Below are positions 1-6,031 of a DNA stretch of 8,771 nucleotides, one piece after another; the stretch's first letter is position 1; each line of letters opens with the position of its first letter. A model generated the notes under the pieces. That model saw only the letters and a program-made list of their open reading frames with translations. It had not been told where the DNA came from and did not search any database. Where the stretch lies: positions 1 to 8,771 of the forward strand of contig JACCZP010000202.1 of assembly GCA_013695885.1 (NCBI GenBank), written 5' to 3'. The DNA is from Thermoleophilaceae bacterium. GTDB lineage: Bacteria; Actinomycetota; Thermoleophilia; Solirubrobacterales; Thermoleophilaceae. The translations under genes and the position numbers were made by a program.

Positions 1-1302
1 ATCGGTGGCGCCGCCATCAACCGCAACTTCGGCCGGCGCATCACCTACCCCGGCGGCCGGGAGTCCGAGGACATCTACGAGCCCGGCGTCTTCTACTGCA
101 AGGACGCGTTCCAGGGCCTCGACACGATGGACGAGCTGGTGGACGACGAGGCGCGGGCAGCGCTGGTCGACCGCATGCGCGGCGAGGCCCGCACGCTCCG
201 GGAGAAGGGCGAGCGCAAGGACGACGGGCCGCCGACCACCGACGCGAGCGTGCGCTCGGAGGCGCGGACCGACGTGCCGATCCCGGAGCCACCGTTCTGG
301 GGCGTCCGTGAGATCGAGGTTGACCTGGACGACGTCTTCCCGCACCTGGACCTGCACGTGCTGTTCAAGCTCCACTGGGGCGGGCGCGGCGTGAAGGGCA
401 AGGAGTGGGAGCGCCTCCTCGACGACGACTTCAGGCCCAGGCTCGAGCGCATGTGGCGCGAGCAGGACTACCTGCGCCCGCGCGCGGTGCTCGGCTACTT
501 CCCCTGCAACTCCGACGGCAACGACCTCGTCGTCTACGACCCCGAGGACCCGGCCGTCGAGCTCGAGCGCCTCGTGTTCCCGCGCCAGTCCGCCCATGAC
601 CGCCTGTGCATCGCGGACTTCTACCGCCCGCTCGACTCCGGCGAGCGTGACGTGGTGGCCCTCCAGGCCGTGACCGCCGGCTCCGAGGTCACCGAGGTCA
701 TGGCCCGGCTCGAACGCGAGGGCGAGTTCGCCGACCAGCTCTTCGTTCACGGCCTAGGCGTGCAGGTGGCCGAGGGCCTGGCCGAGTGGCTGCACTCCGA
801 GGTGCGCCGCGAGCTCGGCATGGAGGCCGACCAGGGCCGGCGGTGGTCGTGGGGCTACCCCGCCTGCCCCGAGCAGTCCGAGCACGAGAAGGTCTACCGC
901 CTGCTCGACGCGCCCGGCATCGGGCTCACCCTGACCGGCGGCTACGCGGTCGAGCCCGAGCAGTCGACGCTGGCGATCATCGCCCACCACCCGCAGGCGG
1001 TCTACTTCGGGATGAAGAGCGGCCGGCTGCCGAAGCAGACCGCCCCGGACCAGGTGATCGCCGACCCGCGTCGGCGCGCCGGCCATCGGGTGGGCGACGA
1101 CGGCACGATCTGGTTCGACGACGACGCCGACTCCTACGAGGACTCACGCGAGGAGGCCATCGAGGAGAACGATCCGGATGTGGTCGCCGAGGCGGACGGC
1201 GCGCCGGCGGGCGCCGGCCGTGAGGAGAACGGCTCGGGGACGGATGCCACCAACGGGGCCGGGCGCTCGGGCGCTCCGGTCGGAGGGCGCGACGAGGAGT
1301 AA
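1..1302 (+). CDS. metH: Cobalamin-dependent methionine synthase, C-terminal part (5' truncated by window edge)
   Basis: The frame is open from base 1 to a TAA and gives 433 visible residues. Residues 1-45 (IGGAAINRNF..., then GVFYCKDAFQGLDTMDEL) match the end of a MetH B12-binding domain. Residues 98-338 match the AdoMet-binding reactivation domain: PFWGVREIEVDLDDVF, the HGLGVQVAEGLAEWLH helix, and RRWSWGYPACPE at 280-291, the family's AdoMet-contact motif. MetH transfers a methyl group from methyltetrahydrofolate to homocysteine in the cytosol. This domain supports reductive methylation of oxidised cobalamin. The folate and homocysteine domains would lie upstream, outside the window, so a split enzyme cannot be excluded. 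MetH proteins normally end soon after the AVYFGM segment, but here about 95 more residues follow, acidic and Gly/Ala/Asp/Glu-rich, probably disordered. An internal ATG at 127 is not taken as the start because B12-domain sequence precedes it in frame. Confidence 0.93.
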   Translation: MGGAAINRNFGRRITYPGGRESEDIYEPGVFYCKDAFQGLDTMDELVDDEARAALVDRMRGEARTLREKGERKDDGPPTTDASVRSEARTDVPIPEPPFWGVREIEVDLDDVFPHLDLHVLFKLHWGGRGVKGKEWERLLDDDFRPRLERMWREQDYLRPRAVLGYFPCNSDGNDLVVYDPEDPAVELERLVFPRQSAHDRLCIADFYRPLDSGERDVVALQAVTAGSEVTEVMARLEREGEFADQLFVHGLGVQVAEGLAEWLHSEVRRELGMEADQGRRWSWGYPACPEQSEHEKVYRLLDAPGIGLTLTGGYAVEPEQSTLAIIAHHPQAVYFGMKSGRLPKQTAPDQVIADPRRRAGHRVGDDGTIWFDDDADSYEDSREEAIEENDPDVVAEADGAPAGAGREENGSGTDATNGAGRSGAPVGGRDEE

Positions 1303-1313
1303 CCCTCCCGCCT

Positions 1314-1330
1314 GCGGGTAGCCGACCCGC
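1314..1330 (+). other. Small hairpin between metH and dedA
   Basis: GCGGGT (1314-1319) and ACCCGC (1325-1330) form a perfect 6-bp inverted repeat around the loop AGCCG. The stem ends 3 nt before the dedA start codon. The GCGGG arm could instead pair with CCCGC at 1307-1311, but that loop would be only 2 nt. No T-tract follows, so it is a weak candidate for a terminator or for a structure masking the dedA start. In DNA this GC-rich it may be chance. Confidence 0.25.
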
Positions 1331-1333
1331 CAC

Positions 1334-1930
1334 ATGTCCTCCTGGATCAGCAGCTCACCGTTCACCTACCTCATCGTGTTCGCCTTCCCGGCGATCGACG
1401 CGGTGGTGCCGCTGCTGCCCGGCGAGTCGGTGATCGTGAGCGCGGCGGTGCTCTCCTCGAGCGGCCAGCTCGTCTTCGCGTTCATACTGGCCGCCGGGTT
1501 CGCCGGCGCGGTGGTCGGGGACTCGACGATGTTCCTATTGGGATCGAAGGCCGGGCGGCCACTGGCGAACAAGATCTTCCGCAGCGACAAGGCCCGCAGC
1601 CGCCTCGACTGGGCCGAGCACCAGCTCGAGGAGCACGGCGGTCGGCTGGTGGTGGCCGCTCGCTTCCTGCCCGGAGGGCGCACGGCCACCACGTTCGGGG
1701 CGGGAATGCTCCAGATGCGCTGGCGCAAGTTCATCGCCGCCGACGCCCTCGGGTCCGCCCTGTGGGCGGGACTCTTCGCGACGATCGGCTACATGGGCGG
1801 CCAGGCCTTCCAGGGCAGCCCGTGGAAGGGGATCGCGCTGTCGCTGGCGATCGCGCTCGGAATCGGCCTGAGCACCGAGGCGGTGCGGCGGGTCAGGCGG
1901 CGGGTGAAGCGAAGCCGGGACGACGGTTAG
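1334..1930 (+). CDS. DedA family (VTT / SNARE-associated) integral membrane protein
   Basis: This 198-residue protein has the DedA layout. A first hydrophobic segment (about 11-28) leads into PLLPGE at 26-31. A second (about 46-70) contains GAVVGDSTMFLLGSKAG. The signature RFLPGGRT lies at 110-117, followed by membrane segments at about 134-158 and 165-181 and a basic tail (RRVRRRVKRSR). DedA proteins are inner-membrane proteins implicated in phospholipid recycling and membrane homeostasis. The conserved Glu31, Asp63, Arg110 and Arg116 are present. The ATG lies 31 nt after the metH stop. No convincing Shine-Dalgarno sequence precedes it, so it may depend on upstream translation or start elsewhere, although the length is normal for a short family member. 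Co-transcription with metH is plausible by spacing but no functional link is apparent. Confidence 0.9.
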   Translation: MSSWISSSPFTYLIVFAFPAIDAVVPLLPGESVIVSAAVLSSSGQLVFAFILAAGFAGAVVGDSTMFLLGSKAGRPLANKIFRSDKARSRLDWAEHQLEEHGGRLVVAARFLPGGRTATTFGAGMLQMRWRKFIAADALGSALWAGLFATIGYMGGQAFQGSPWKGIALSLAIALGIGLSTEAVRRVRRRVKRSRDDG

Positions 1931-1932
1931 CG

Positions 1933-1958
1933 GCGTAGAGGCTTCGCCCCTGCCACGC
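1933..1958. terminator. Candidate bidirectional hairpin between convergent genes
   Basis: Only 31 nt separate the convergent stops of the DedA gene and the alpha/beta hydrolase. The outer arms GCGT (1933-1936) and ACGC (1955-1958) can pair. Inside them AGAGGC (1937-1942) and GCCCCT (1946-1951) pair with one A-C mismatch around a TTC loop. The position suits a shared terminator. There is no T-tract on either strand, so the call rests on location and pairing alone. Confidence 0.35.
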
Positions 1959-1961
1959 GGC

Positions 1962-2858
1962 CTAGGCCTCGACCGACGCCTCCTCGCCGCGCTCGACCGT
2001 CTCGCCGATGATCTCCACCAGGCGCTCCCATAGCTCGCGCGGTACGTCGTGGCCCATCCCCTCGATGGTCACGAGCTCGGCCCCCGGTACCGCCGCGGCC
2101 GTGGCCTCGCCGCCCGACGGGGTGACGAGTGGATCGGCGTCCCCGTGGATCACCACGGTGGGCACGTCGACGGTCTCGAGCTGCTCGGTGCGATCGCCCG
2201 AGGCGAGGATCGCGGTGAGCTGGCGGGCGAAGCCGGCGGGGTCGTAGGCGCGGTCGTAGGCGAGGCCGGCGAGGTCGCGGACGCGGTCCTCATTCCACTC
2301 GAATCCCGGCGAGGCGATGAAGCGCCAGGTGCGCACCGTGCGCTCGATGGCCTCCTGGCGGCCGCGCGGCATCGGTGCGAGGAGTGCCTGCATGGCCTCG
2401 TCGGTGGGCTGGCCCACCGCGGGATCGCCGGTGGTCGACATGATCGACACCAGGCTCCGGACGCGCGCCGGGTGGAGGATGGCGACGGTCTGGGCGATCA
2501 TCCCGCCCATCGAGACCCCGACGAGGTGGGCGGAGTCGAGGCCCAGGGCGTCGAGGAGGGACACGGTGTCGTCGGCCATGTCGTCGAGCGTGTAGACGGC
2601 GCCCGAGGTGTCGCCCGCCGTGACCGCCGCGAGGTCGGGCACGGGGGCCTGGTCGAGGTGGGACGAGAGGCCCACGTCGCGATTGTCGAAGCGGACGACA
2701 TAGAGGCCGCTCGCGGCGAGAGCCTCGCACAGGCCGTCGTCCCAGAAGATCATCTGGGTGCCGAGGCCCATGATCAGCAGGACGGGCGGATCGCCCTCCT
2801 CCCCGAAGGTCTCGTAGGCCAGGGTCAGGCCGTTGGCCTCGGCGGTGTAGGGCTCCAT
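1962..2858 (-). CDS. Alpha/beta hydrolase, RdmC-like
   Basis: This 298-residue protein has a clear alpha/beta-hydrolase fold pattern. The oxyanion-side loop is IMGLGTQMIFW (29-39). DNRDVGLSSHLD (58-69) is typical of the subgroup that includes aclacinomycin methylesterase RdmC and many uncharacterised esterases. The nucleophile elbow GVSMGG has Ser116, the likely acid is Asp242 in HGDADPLV, and the base is His270 in GMGHDVP. There is no signal peptide, so it is probably cytosolic; the substrate cannot be read from sequence. The ATG at 2858 is chosen because AGGAG sits 9 nt upstream and the family fold begins at once (MEPYTAEANGLTLAYETFG). It lies 53 nt downstream of the glycosyltransferase-flippase gene on the same strand, suggesting one operon, so a lipid or glycolipid ester is conceivable but speculative. 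The frame stays open far upstream into the neighbouring gene, but that stretch is out-of-frame GC-rich sequence. Confidence 0.92.
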   Translation of the reverse strand: MEPYTAEANGLTLAYETFGEEGDPPVLLIMGLGTQMIFWDDGLCEALAASGLYVVRFDNRDVGLSSHLDQAPVPDLAAVTAGDTSGAVYTLDDMADDTVSLLDALGLDSAHLVGVSMGGMIAQTVAILHPARVRSLVSIMSTTGDPAVGQPTDEAMQALLAPMPRGRQEAIERTVRTWRFIASPGFEWNEDRVRDLAGLAYDRAYDPAGFARQLTAILASGDRTEQLETVDVPTVVIHGDADPLVTPSGGEATAAAVPGAELVTIEGMGHDVPRELWERLVEIIGETVERGEEASVEA

Positions 2859-2867
2859 CGCGTGGTT

Positions 2868-2872
2868 CTCCT
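2868..2872 (-). promoter_or_regulatory. Ribosome binding site of the alpha/beta hydrolase
   Basis: On the minus strand AGGAG lies 9 nt before the ATG at 2858. It fixes this start although the frame is open for hundreds of codons further upstream. Confidence 0.75.
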
Positions 2873-2911
2873 GGCGTAGAAAGGGTGGGTCGGCCCGGCC
2901 CGGCGGGCTGC

Positions 2912-5215
2912 TCAGGCCTCGGCGCCCGCGCCGCCGAGCTGGACCGGCGCCGAGCGCATGGCCCGCAACCGCAGGTCGCGCCACGTGAGGCCCTCGCGCA
3001 GCAGCGCCGGGGTGCCCATGAACAGCGCGGTCGCGATCTCCACCGCCTGGAGGATGATCCCGTAGGCCAGGGCACCGGTGGCGCTGACGCCGTACGCGGT
3101 GAGGACCGCGACGCACGCGGCCTGGAAGACGCCGACGTTCGACGGCGTGGCGGGCAGCGCCGCGGTCACGTTCACCGCGAACAGCACCGCCGCCGCGGCC
3201 CAGAGCCCGGCCCGGCCATCGAGGTTGAGGGCGACGAGCAGCGCGTAGCACGAGAGCCACTGCACGACCCAGGCCGAGAGCTGGACGAACACGGCCCACG
3301 CCCCGAGTCGCGGACGGGCGAAGACCTTGAGACCGGTGCGCATCTGGGTCATGGCCCGGCGACCGAGTCCGACCACCGCGCGCACGCGCACCGACCGCGC
3401 CGAGGCGCCTCCGCGCAGAAGCGCCGGGGCGGCGAGCAGCCCCACAAGGACGAGGACCGGAGCCAGTGTGGCCACCACGAGCGCGTCCTCTCCACCCCGG
3501 AAGAGGCCGACGGTGGCGAACATGATCGCCCCGAGCAGGACGATGGCGAGGATGTTCAGGAGCGTCTGCGAGGCGATGGTGCCGAGCGCGACCGGAAGCC
3601 GATCGCTGACCCGGCCGAGGCGACGCGCCATCACGAACGCTCGCGAGGGCTCGCCGAGGCGGGCGGGCAGCGTGGCCGACATGAGCACGCCGATCGCGGT
3701 GGCGCGGGCGGTGTCGCGCCGGCGCACGCGCTCGCCAGGAAGCGCGGCGCGCAGGATCGCGTGCCATGCCTCGGCCCGCATGAGCATCGAGCCGCACATG
3801 AGCAGAAAGGCGGTGATCACCCAGAACGGGAGCGCGCCGACCAGCCGGCCGGCCACCCTCTCGAGGCCGATGCGCTGGAGGGCGAGGGCCGTGAGGCCCG
3901 CGGCGGCGGCCACCCCCACTCCGAGAGCGCCCTTGCGCGCCACCTCGAGACGCCGTCCGCGGCGGACCTCGGTGTGGGCTGGCTCCGGAGGCGGCAGGCG
4001 GCGGGCCGGCCGGCGCCGCAACCCGTCGGCGGGTCGCACGCCGACGATATCCGCGGCGCGCTCGACCACCTTCGCAGGCTCGGGAACGGCCAGCGCGTCC
4101 TCGTAGGCACCGAGCACCTCGCCCGCCACCCGGGGCCACGCGAAGCGCTCCGCCCGCTCGCGGGCGGCCGCGGACATGCGCGCGCGCCGGTCGGGGTCGT
4201 GGGCCAGGGCGTGGAGGGCGTGGCCTAGCTCGGCCGGGCGACCCGGCGGCACGAGCAGGCCCTCGCGACCGTCGCGCACAAGGTCGCGGTAGCCACCGAT
4301 GTCGGATGCCACCACGGGCGTGCCCGACGCGAAGGCCTCGGTCAGCACCATCCCGAAGGACTCGCCGGACAGCGACGGGGCGCAGAGCAGGTCGGCCTCG
4401 TGCAGGAGCCGCCACTTCTCCTCCTCACTCACGCGCCCGGCCACCTCGACGCCCTCGGCGTCCACGAGGAAGGGCGCGAGCTCCTCGTGCGTCGCGCCGG
4501 CCACCACTAGCCGCGCGTCGACGCCGGTCGCGCGCAGGGCCTCGAGGGCGGGGAGCAGGACGGGAAGGCCCTTGCGCTCGTCGGCGCGACCCACGAAGAG
4601 CAGTCGCAGGTGGTCGGCCGCGGGCTTCGGCCCGGCCATTGCCCTGTTGAGGTGCACGCCGTTGGGTATGACCCGGTAGCGCCCGCCCCAGAAGCGCTCT
4701 CCGCGCCAACGCGCCGCCTCCGAGACCGCGATGCGCACCGCGAGGTTGTTGAAGCGGCGCTTGGCCCCGAGCACGTAGTTGGCCAGGAAGTGGGAGGTCA
4801 CGCGCGTCGAGTAGCAGTGGAAGGTGCCGATAACCGGCACGTCGCGCACCGCGGTCATCGACCAGGAGACGACGGGCACATGGGGCTCGTGCACGTGCAG
4901 CACGTCGAAGCGCCCGGCGCGGATCTCCTTGCCCGGCACGTAGCAGGCGCCCGGGGTCAGCCCCATAGTCGAGGTGGCCCCGTTGGCGCCCCAGCTCACC
5001 GACCGCGAGATAGGCACCACGTACTCCGGGAGCGGGCGGGGGTCCGGCGCCACGCCGGCGTGCATGACGCGCGCGAGGCGGTCGTCGGGGTCATGCGGGG
5101 CGAACACCCGGACCTCGTGGCCCTCCTCGATGAGCTCCTCGGCGAGCGCCTCCACATGCCGTCCCACGCCCCCCAGGTAGGAGTGTGAGTAGGGGGAGAC
5201 CAGTCCGACGCGCAT
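2912..5215 (-). CDS. Fusion: PimA-like GT4 glycosyltransferase + flippase-like (LPG synthase TM) membrane domain
   Basis: The protein has 767 residues. Residues 1-375 are a GT-B, GT4-family transferase close in pattern to PimA, the actinobacterial phosphatidylinositol mannosyltransferase: MRVGLVSPYS, GGVGRH (15-20), HVHEP (107-111), IPNGV (183-187), FVGRADERKG (207-216), and the E-x7-E motif with Glu285 and Glu293 in SGESFGMVLTEA. Residues 376-428 form a Pro/Arg-rich linker. Residues 429-740 hold about seven or eight hydrophobic segments with two signatures of the flippase-like/lysylphosphatidylglycerol-synthase membrane family: ARLGEPSRAFVMARRLG (518-534) and ALPATPSNVGVFQAA (686-700). There is no aminoacyl-transferase domain. 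The likely role is glycosylation of a membrane lipid at the inner face, with anchoring or translocation by the C-terminal part; sugar and acceptor are unknown. The ATG at 5215 is preferred over an in-frame start at 5311 because the Rossmann fold begins there and promoter-like DNA lies between them. No Shine-Dalgarno is seen, consistent with a leaderless mRNA. Confidence 0.9.
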   Translation of the reverse strand: MRVGLVSPYSHSYLGGVGRHVEALAEELIEEGHEVRVFAPHDPDDRLARVMHAGVAPDPRPLPEYVVPISRSVSWGANGATSTMGLTPGACYVPGKEIRAGRFDVLHVHEPHVPVVSWSMTAVRDVPVIGTFHCYSTRVTSHFLANYVLGAKRRFNNLAVRIAVSEAARWRGERFWGGRYRVIPNGVHLNRAMAGPKPAADHLRLLFVGRADERKGLPVLLPALEALRATGVDARLVVAGATHEELAPFLVDAEGVEVAGRVSEEEKWRLLHEADLLCAPSLSGESFGMVLTEAFASGTPVVASDIGGYRDLVRDGREGLLVPPGRPAELGHALHALAHDPDRRARMSAAARERAERFAWPRVAGEVLGAYEDALAVPEPAKVVERAADIVGVRPADGLRRRPARRLPPPEPAHTEVRRGRRLEVARKGALGVGVAAAAGLTALALQRIGLERVAGRLVGALPFWVITAFLLMCGSMLMRAEAWHAILRAALPGERVRRRDTARATAIGVLMSATLPARLGEPSRAFVMARRLGRVSDRLPVALGTIASQTLLNILAIVLLGAIMFATVGLFRGGEDALVVATLAPVLVLVGLLAAPALLRGGASARSVRVRAVVGLGRRAMTQMRTGLKVFARPRLGAWAVFVQLSAWVVQWLSCYALLVALNLDGRAGLWAAAAVLFAVNVTAALPATPSNVGVFQAACVAVLTAYGVSATGALAYGIILQAVEIATALFMGTPALLREGLTWRDLRLRAMRSAPVQLGGAGAEA

Positions 5216-5222
5216 CCGCGCG

Positions 5223-5228
5223 AGGGTA
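5223..5228 (-). promoter_or_regulatory. Candidate -10 box of a leaderless promoter for the GT-flippase gene
   Basis: On the minus strand TACCCT fits the actinobacterial -10 pattern TANNNT. It ends 7 nt before the ATG at 5215, so transcription would begin at or beside the start codon. The gene has no Shine-Dalgarno sequence, which supports this. With a 17-nt spacer the -35 position would be CGGGAA, inside the neighbouring inverted repeat. Confidence 0.5.
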
Positions 5229-5245
5229 GAGGAGCAGGCGGCCGG

Positions 5246-5259
5246 TTCCCGGTCGGGAA
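5246..5259. promoter_or_regulatory. Perfect 6-2-6 inverted repeat, candidate operator
   Basis: TTCCCG and CGGGAA flank a GT spacer, giving a perfect 14-bp dyad between the divergent genes. It covers the expected -35 region of the minus-strand promoter, so a bound repressor could block that promoter. The binding protein is not known. Confidence 0.45.
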
Positions 5260-5260
5260 G

Positions 5261-5276
5261 TGTGATCCCGATCACG
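5261..5276. promoter_or_regulatory. CRP/FNR-family binding site candidate
   Basis: TGTGATCCCGATCACG matches the CRP consensus TGTGA-N6-TCACA at 9 of 10 defined bases and contains a perfect GTGATC/GATCAC dyad. Its core TGAT-N4-ATCA also fits 8 of 10 bases of the FNR consensus, so CRP-type and FNR-type regulators are both possible. The centre lies about 51 nt upstream of the heme-protein start and about 53 nt upstream of the glycosyltransferase start, so it could act on either gene. Confidence 0.55.
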
Positions 5277-5319
5277 TCGCCCGAGCGCGGCTTCGCCGCC
5301 ATGCGCCACACTGGAGCCG

Positions 5320-6021
5320 ATGGCCGCGCGCCACTATCTCAAGTACACGTTCCTCAAGCTCGACCCGGCGTGGCGGCGGCGCGCTCCGGAGGATCGCGCG
5401 CGCGACAAGCGCGAGTTCGCCGCCGCGCTGGCCGAGTTCGGGGAGGAGAACTTCGTGCGGACCTACTCGCTGGTGGGAACGCGCGGCGACGCCGACCTCG
5501 CGGTGCGCGCGTCGAGCCCACGCCTCGACGCCATCCACGAGCTGCACGTGCTCCTCAACCAGACCGGGCTCATGCGGTGGGCCGACGTGCCCCACTCCTA
5601 CCTGGCCATGACCAAGCCGTCGGTGTACTCCGACGAGGAGGTCCCCCTCGCGCCGCGCCCGGGCAGCGACGCGCCGTACCTCATCGTCTACCCGATGTGG
5701 AAGAAGCGCGAGTGGTACGCGCTCCCCGGCGAGGAGCGCATGCGGATCATGCGCGGACACATCGAGGTGGGGCGCCGCTACCGCTCGATCGAGATCAACA
5801 CCGCGTACTCCTTTGGCCTCGACGACCAGGAGTTCGTCGTGTCCTTCGACGCCCAGGACCCCGCCGAGTTCCTGGACCTGGTCCAAGAGCTGCGCGGCAC
5901 GGAGTCGAGCGCCTACACCCTGAGCGAAACTCCTATCTTCACGTGCATATCCGCCTCGGTCGAGCGCGCGCTCAACGCGCTCGACGGCGAGGCGGTGGCA
6001 GTGAACCCGACCCCGGTGTAG
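5320..6021 (+). CDS. hemQ: Chlorite dismutase family heme protein, probable coproheme decarboxylase (HemQ/ChdC)
   Basis: This 233-residue protein has the chlorite-dismutase-family pattern. It contains SYLAMTKPSVYSDEE (93-107) and YPMWKKREWY (124-133), where Tyr124, Lys128 and Trp132 correspond to the Tyr-Pro-Met-x-Lys...Trp-Tyr motif of coproheme decarboxylases. His147 in RGHIEVGRRY is the likely proximal heme ligand, followed by SFGLDDQEF (164-172) and TPIFTCI (204-210). The His-to-INT spacing resembles actinobacterial ChdC rather than the Firmicute form. ChdC decarboxylates coproheme to heme b in the last step of the coproporphyrin-dependent pathway, in the cytosol. The loop between Lys128 and Trp132 is shorter than in Firmicute enzymes. 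No other heme gene lies in the window, so another family function is possible. The ATG has GGAG 3 nt upstream, close but usable. A ferredoxin-NADP reductase follows 10 nt after the stop. Confidence 0.85.
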   Translation: MAARHYLKYTFLKLDPAWRRRAPEDRARDKREFAAALAEFGEENFVRTYSLVGTRGDADLAVRASSPRLDAIHELHVLLNQTGLMRWADVPHSYLAMTKPSVYSDEEVPLAPRPGSDAPYLIVYPMWKKREWYALPGEERMRIMRGHIEVGRRYRSIEINTAYSFGLDDQEFVVSFDAQDPAEFLDLVQELRGTESSAYTLSETPIFTCISASVERALNALDGEAVAVNPTPV

Positions 6022-6024
6022 GAG
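6020..6024 (+). promoter_or_regulatory. Ribosome binding site of the ferredoxin reductase, overlapping the previous stop codon
   Basis: AGGAG begins inside the TAG stop codon of the chlorite-dismutase-family gene and lies 7 nt before the ATG at 6032. The overlap suggests translational coupling. It also supports the early start that gives the reductase its N-terminal extension. Confidence 0.8.
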
Positions 6025-6031
6025 TCCGTCC

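Noticed and set aside
127..1302. Stand-alone AdoMet activation protein starting at ATG 127
   Set aside because: The 42 codons before it are in frame and match the end of a B12-binding domain, so the gene continues upstream beyond the window.
2881..2911. GC-rich inverted repeat GCCCGCCGGGC as a terminator between the glycosyltransferase-flippase and hydrolase genes
   Set aside because: The loop would be a single base and no T-tract follows; in such GC-rich DNA it is probably chance, and the close spacing favours one operon.
2885..4228. 447-residue open frame on the plus strand
   Set aside because: It is antisense to the glycosyltransferase-flippase gene. GC-rich third positions leave the opposite strand free of stops, and the translation is low-complexity His/Arg/Glu/Gly-rich sequence.
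2859..4415. Long open extension upstream of the hydrolase on the minus strand, giving an 817-residue frame
   Set aside because: It overlaps the glycosyltransferase-flippase gene out of frame, is Arg/Ala/Gly/Pro-rich with no recognisable domain, and the hydrolase has its own Shine-Dalgarno and natural N-terminus at 2858.
5216..5311. 32-residue N-terminal extension of the glycosyltransferase from an upstream ATG at 5311
   Set aside because: The GT-B fold starts exactly at ATG 5215, the extension resembles nothing, and its DNA contains the -10 box and both operator-like dyads.
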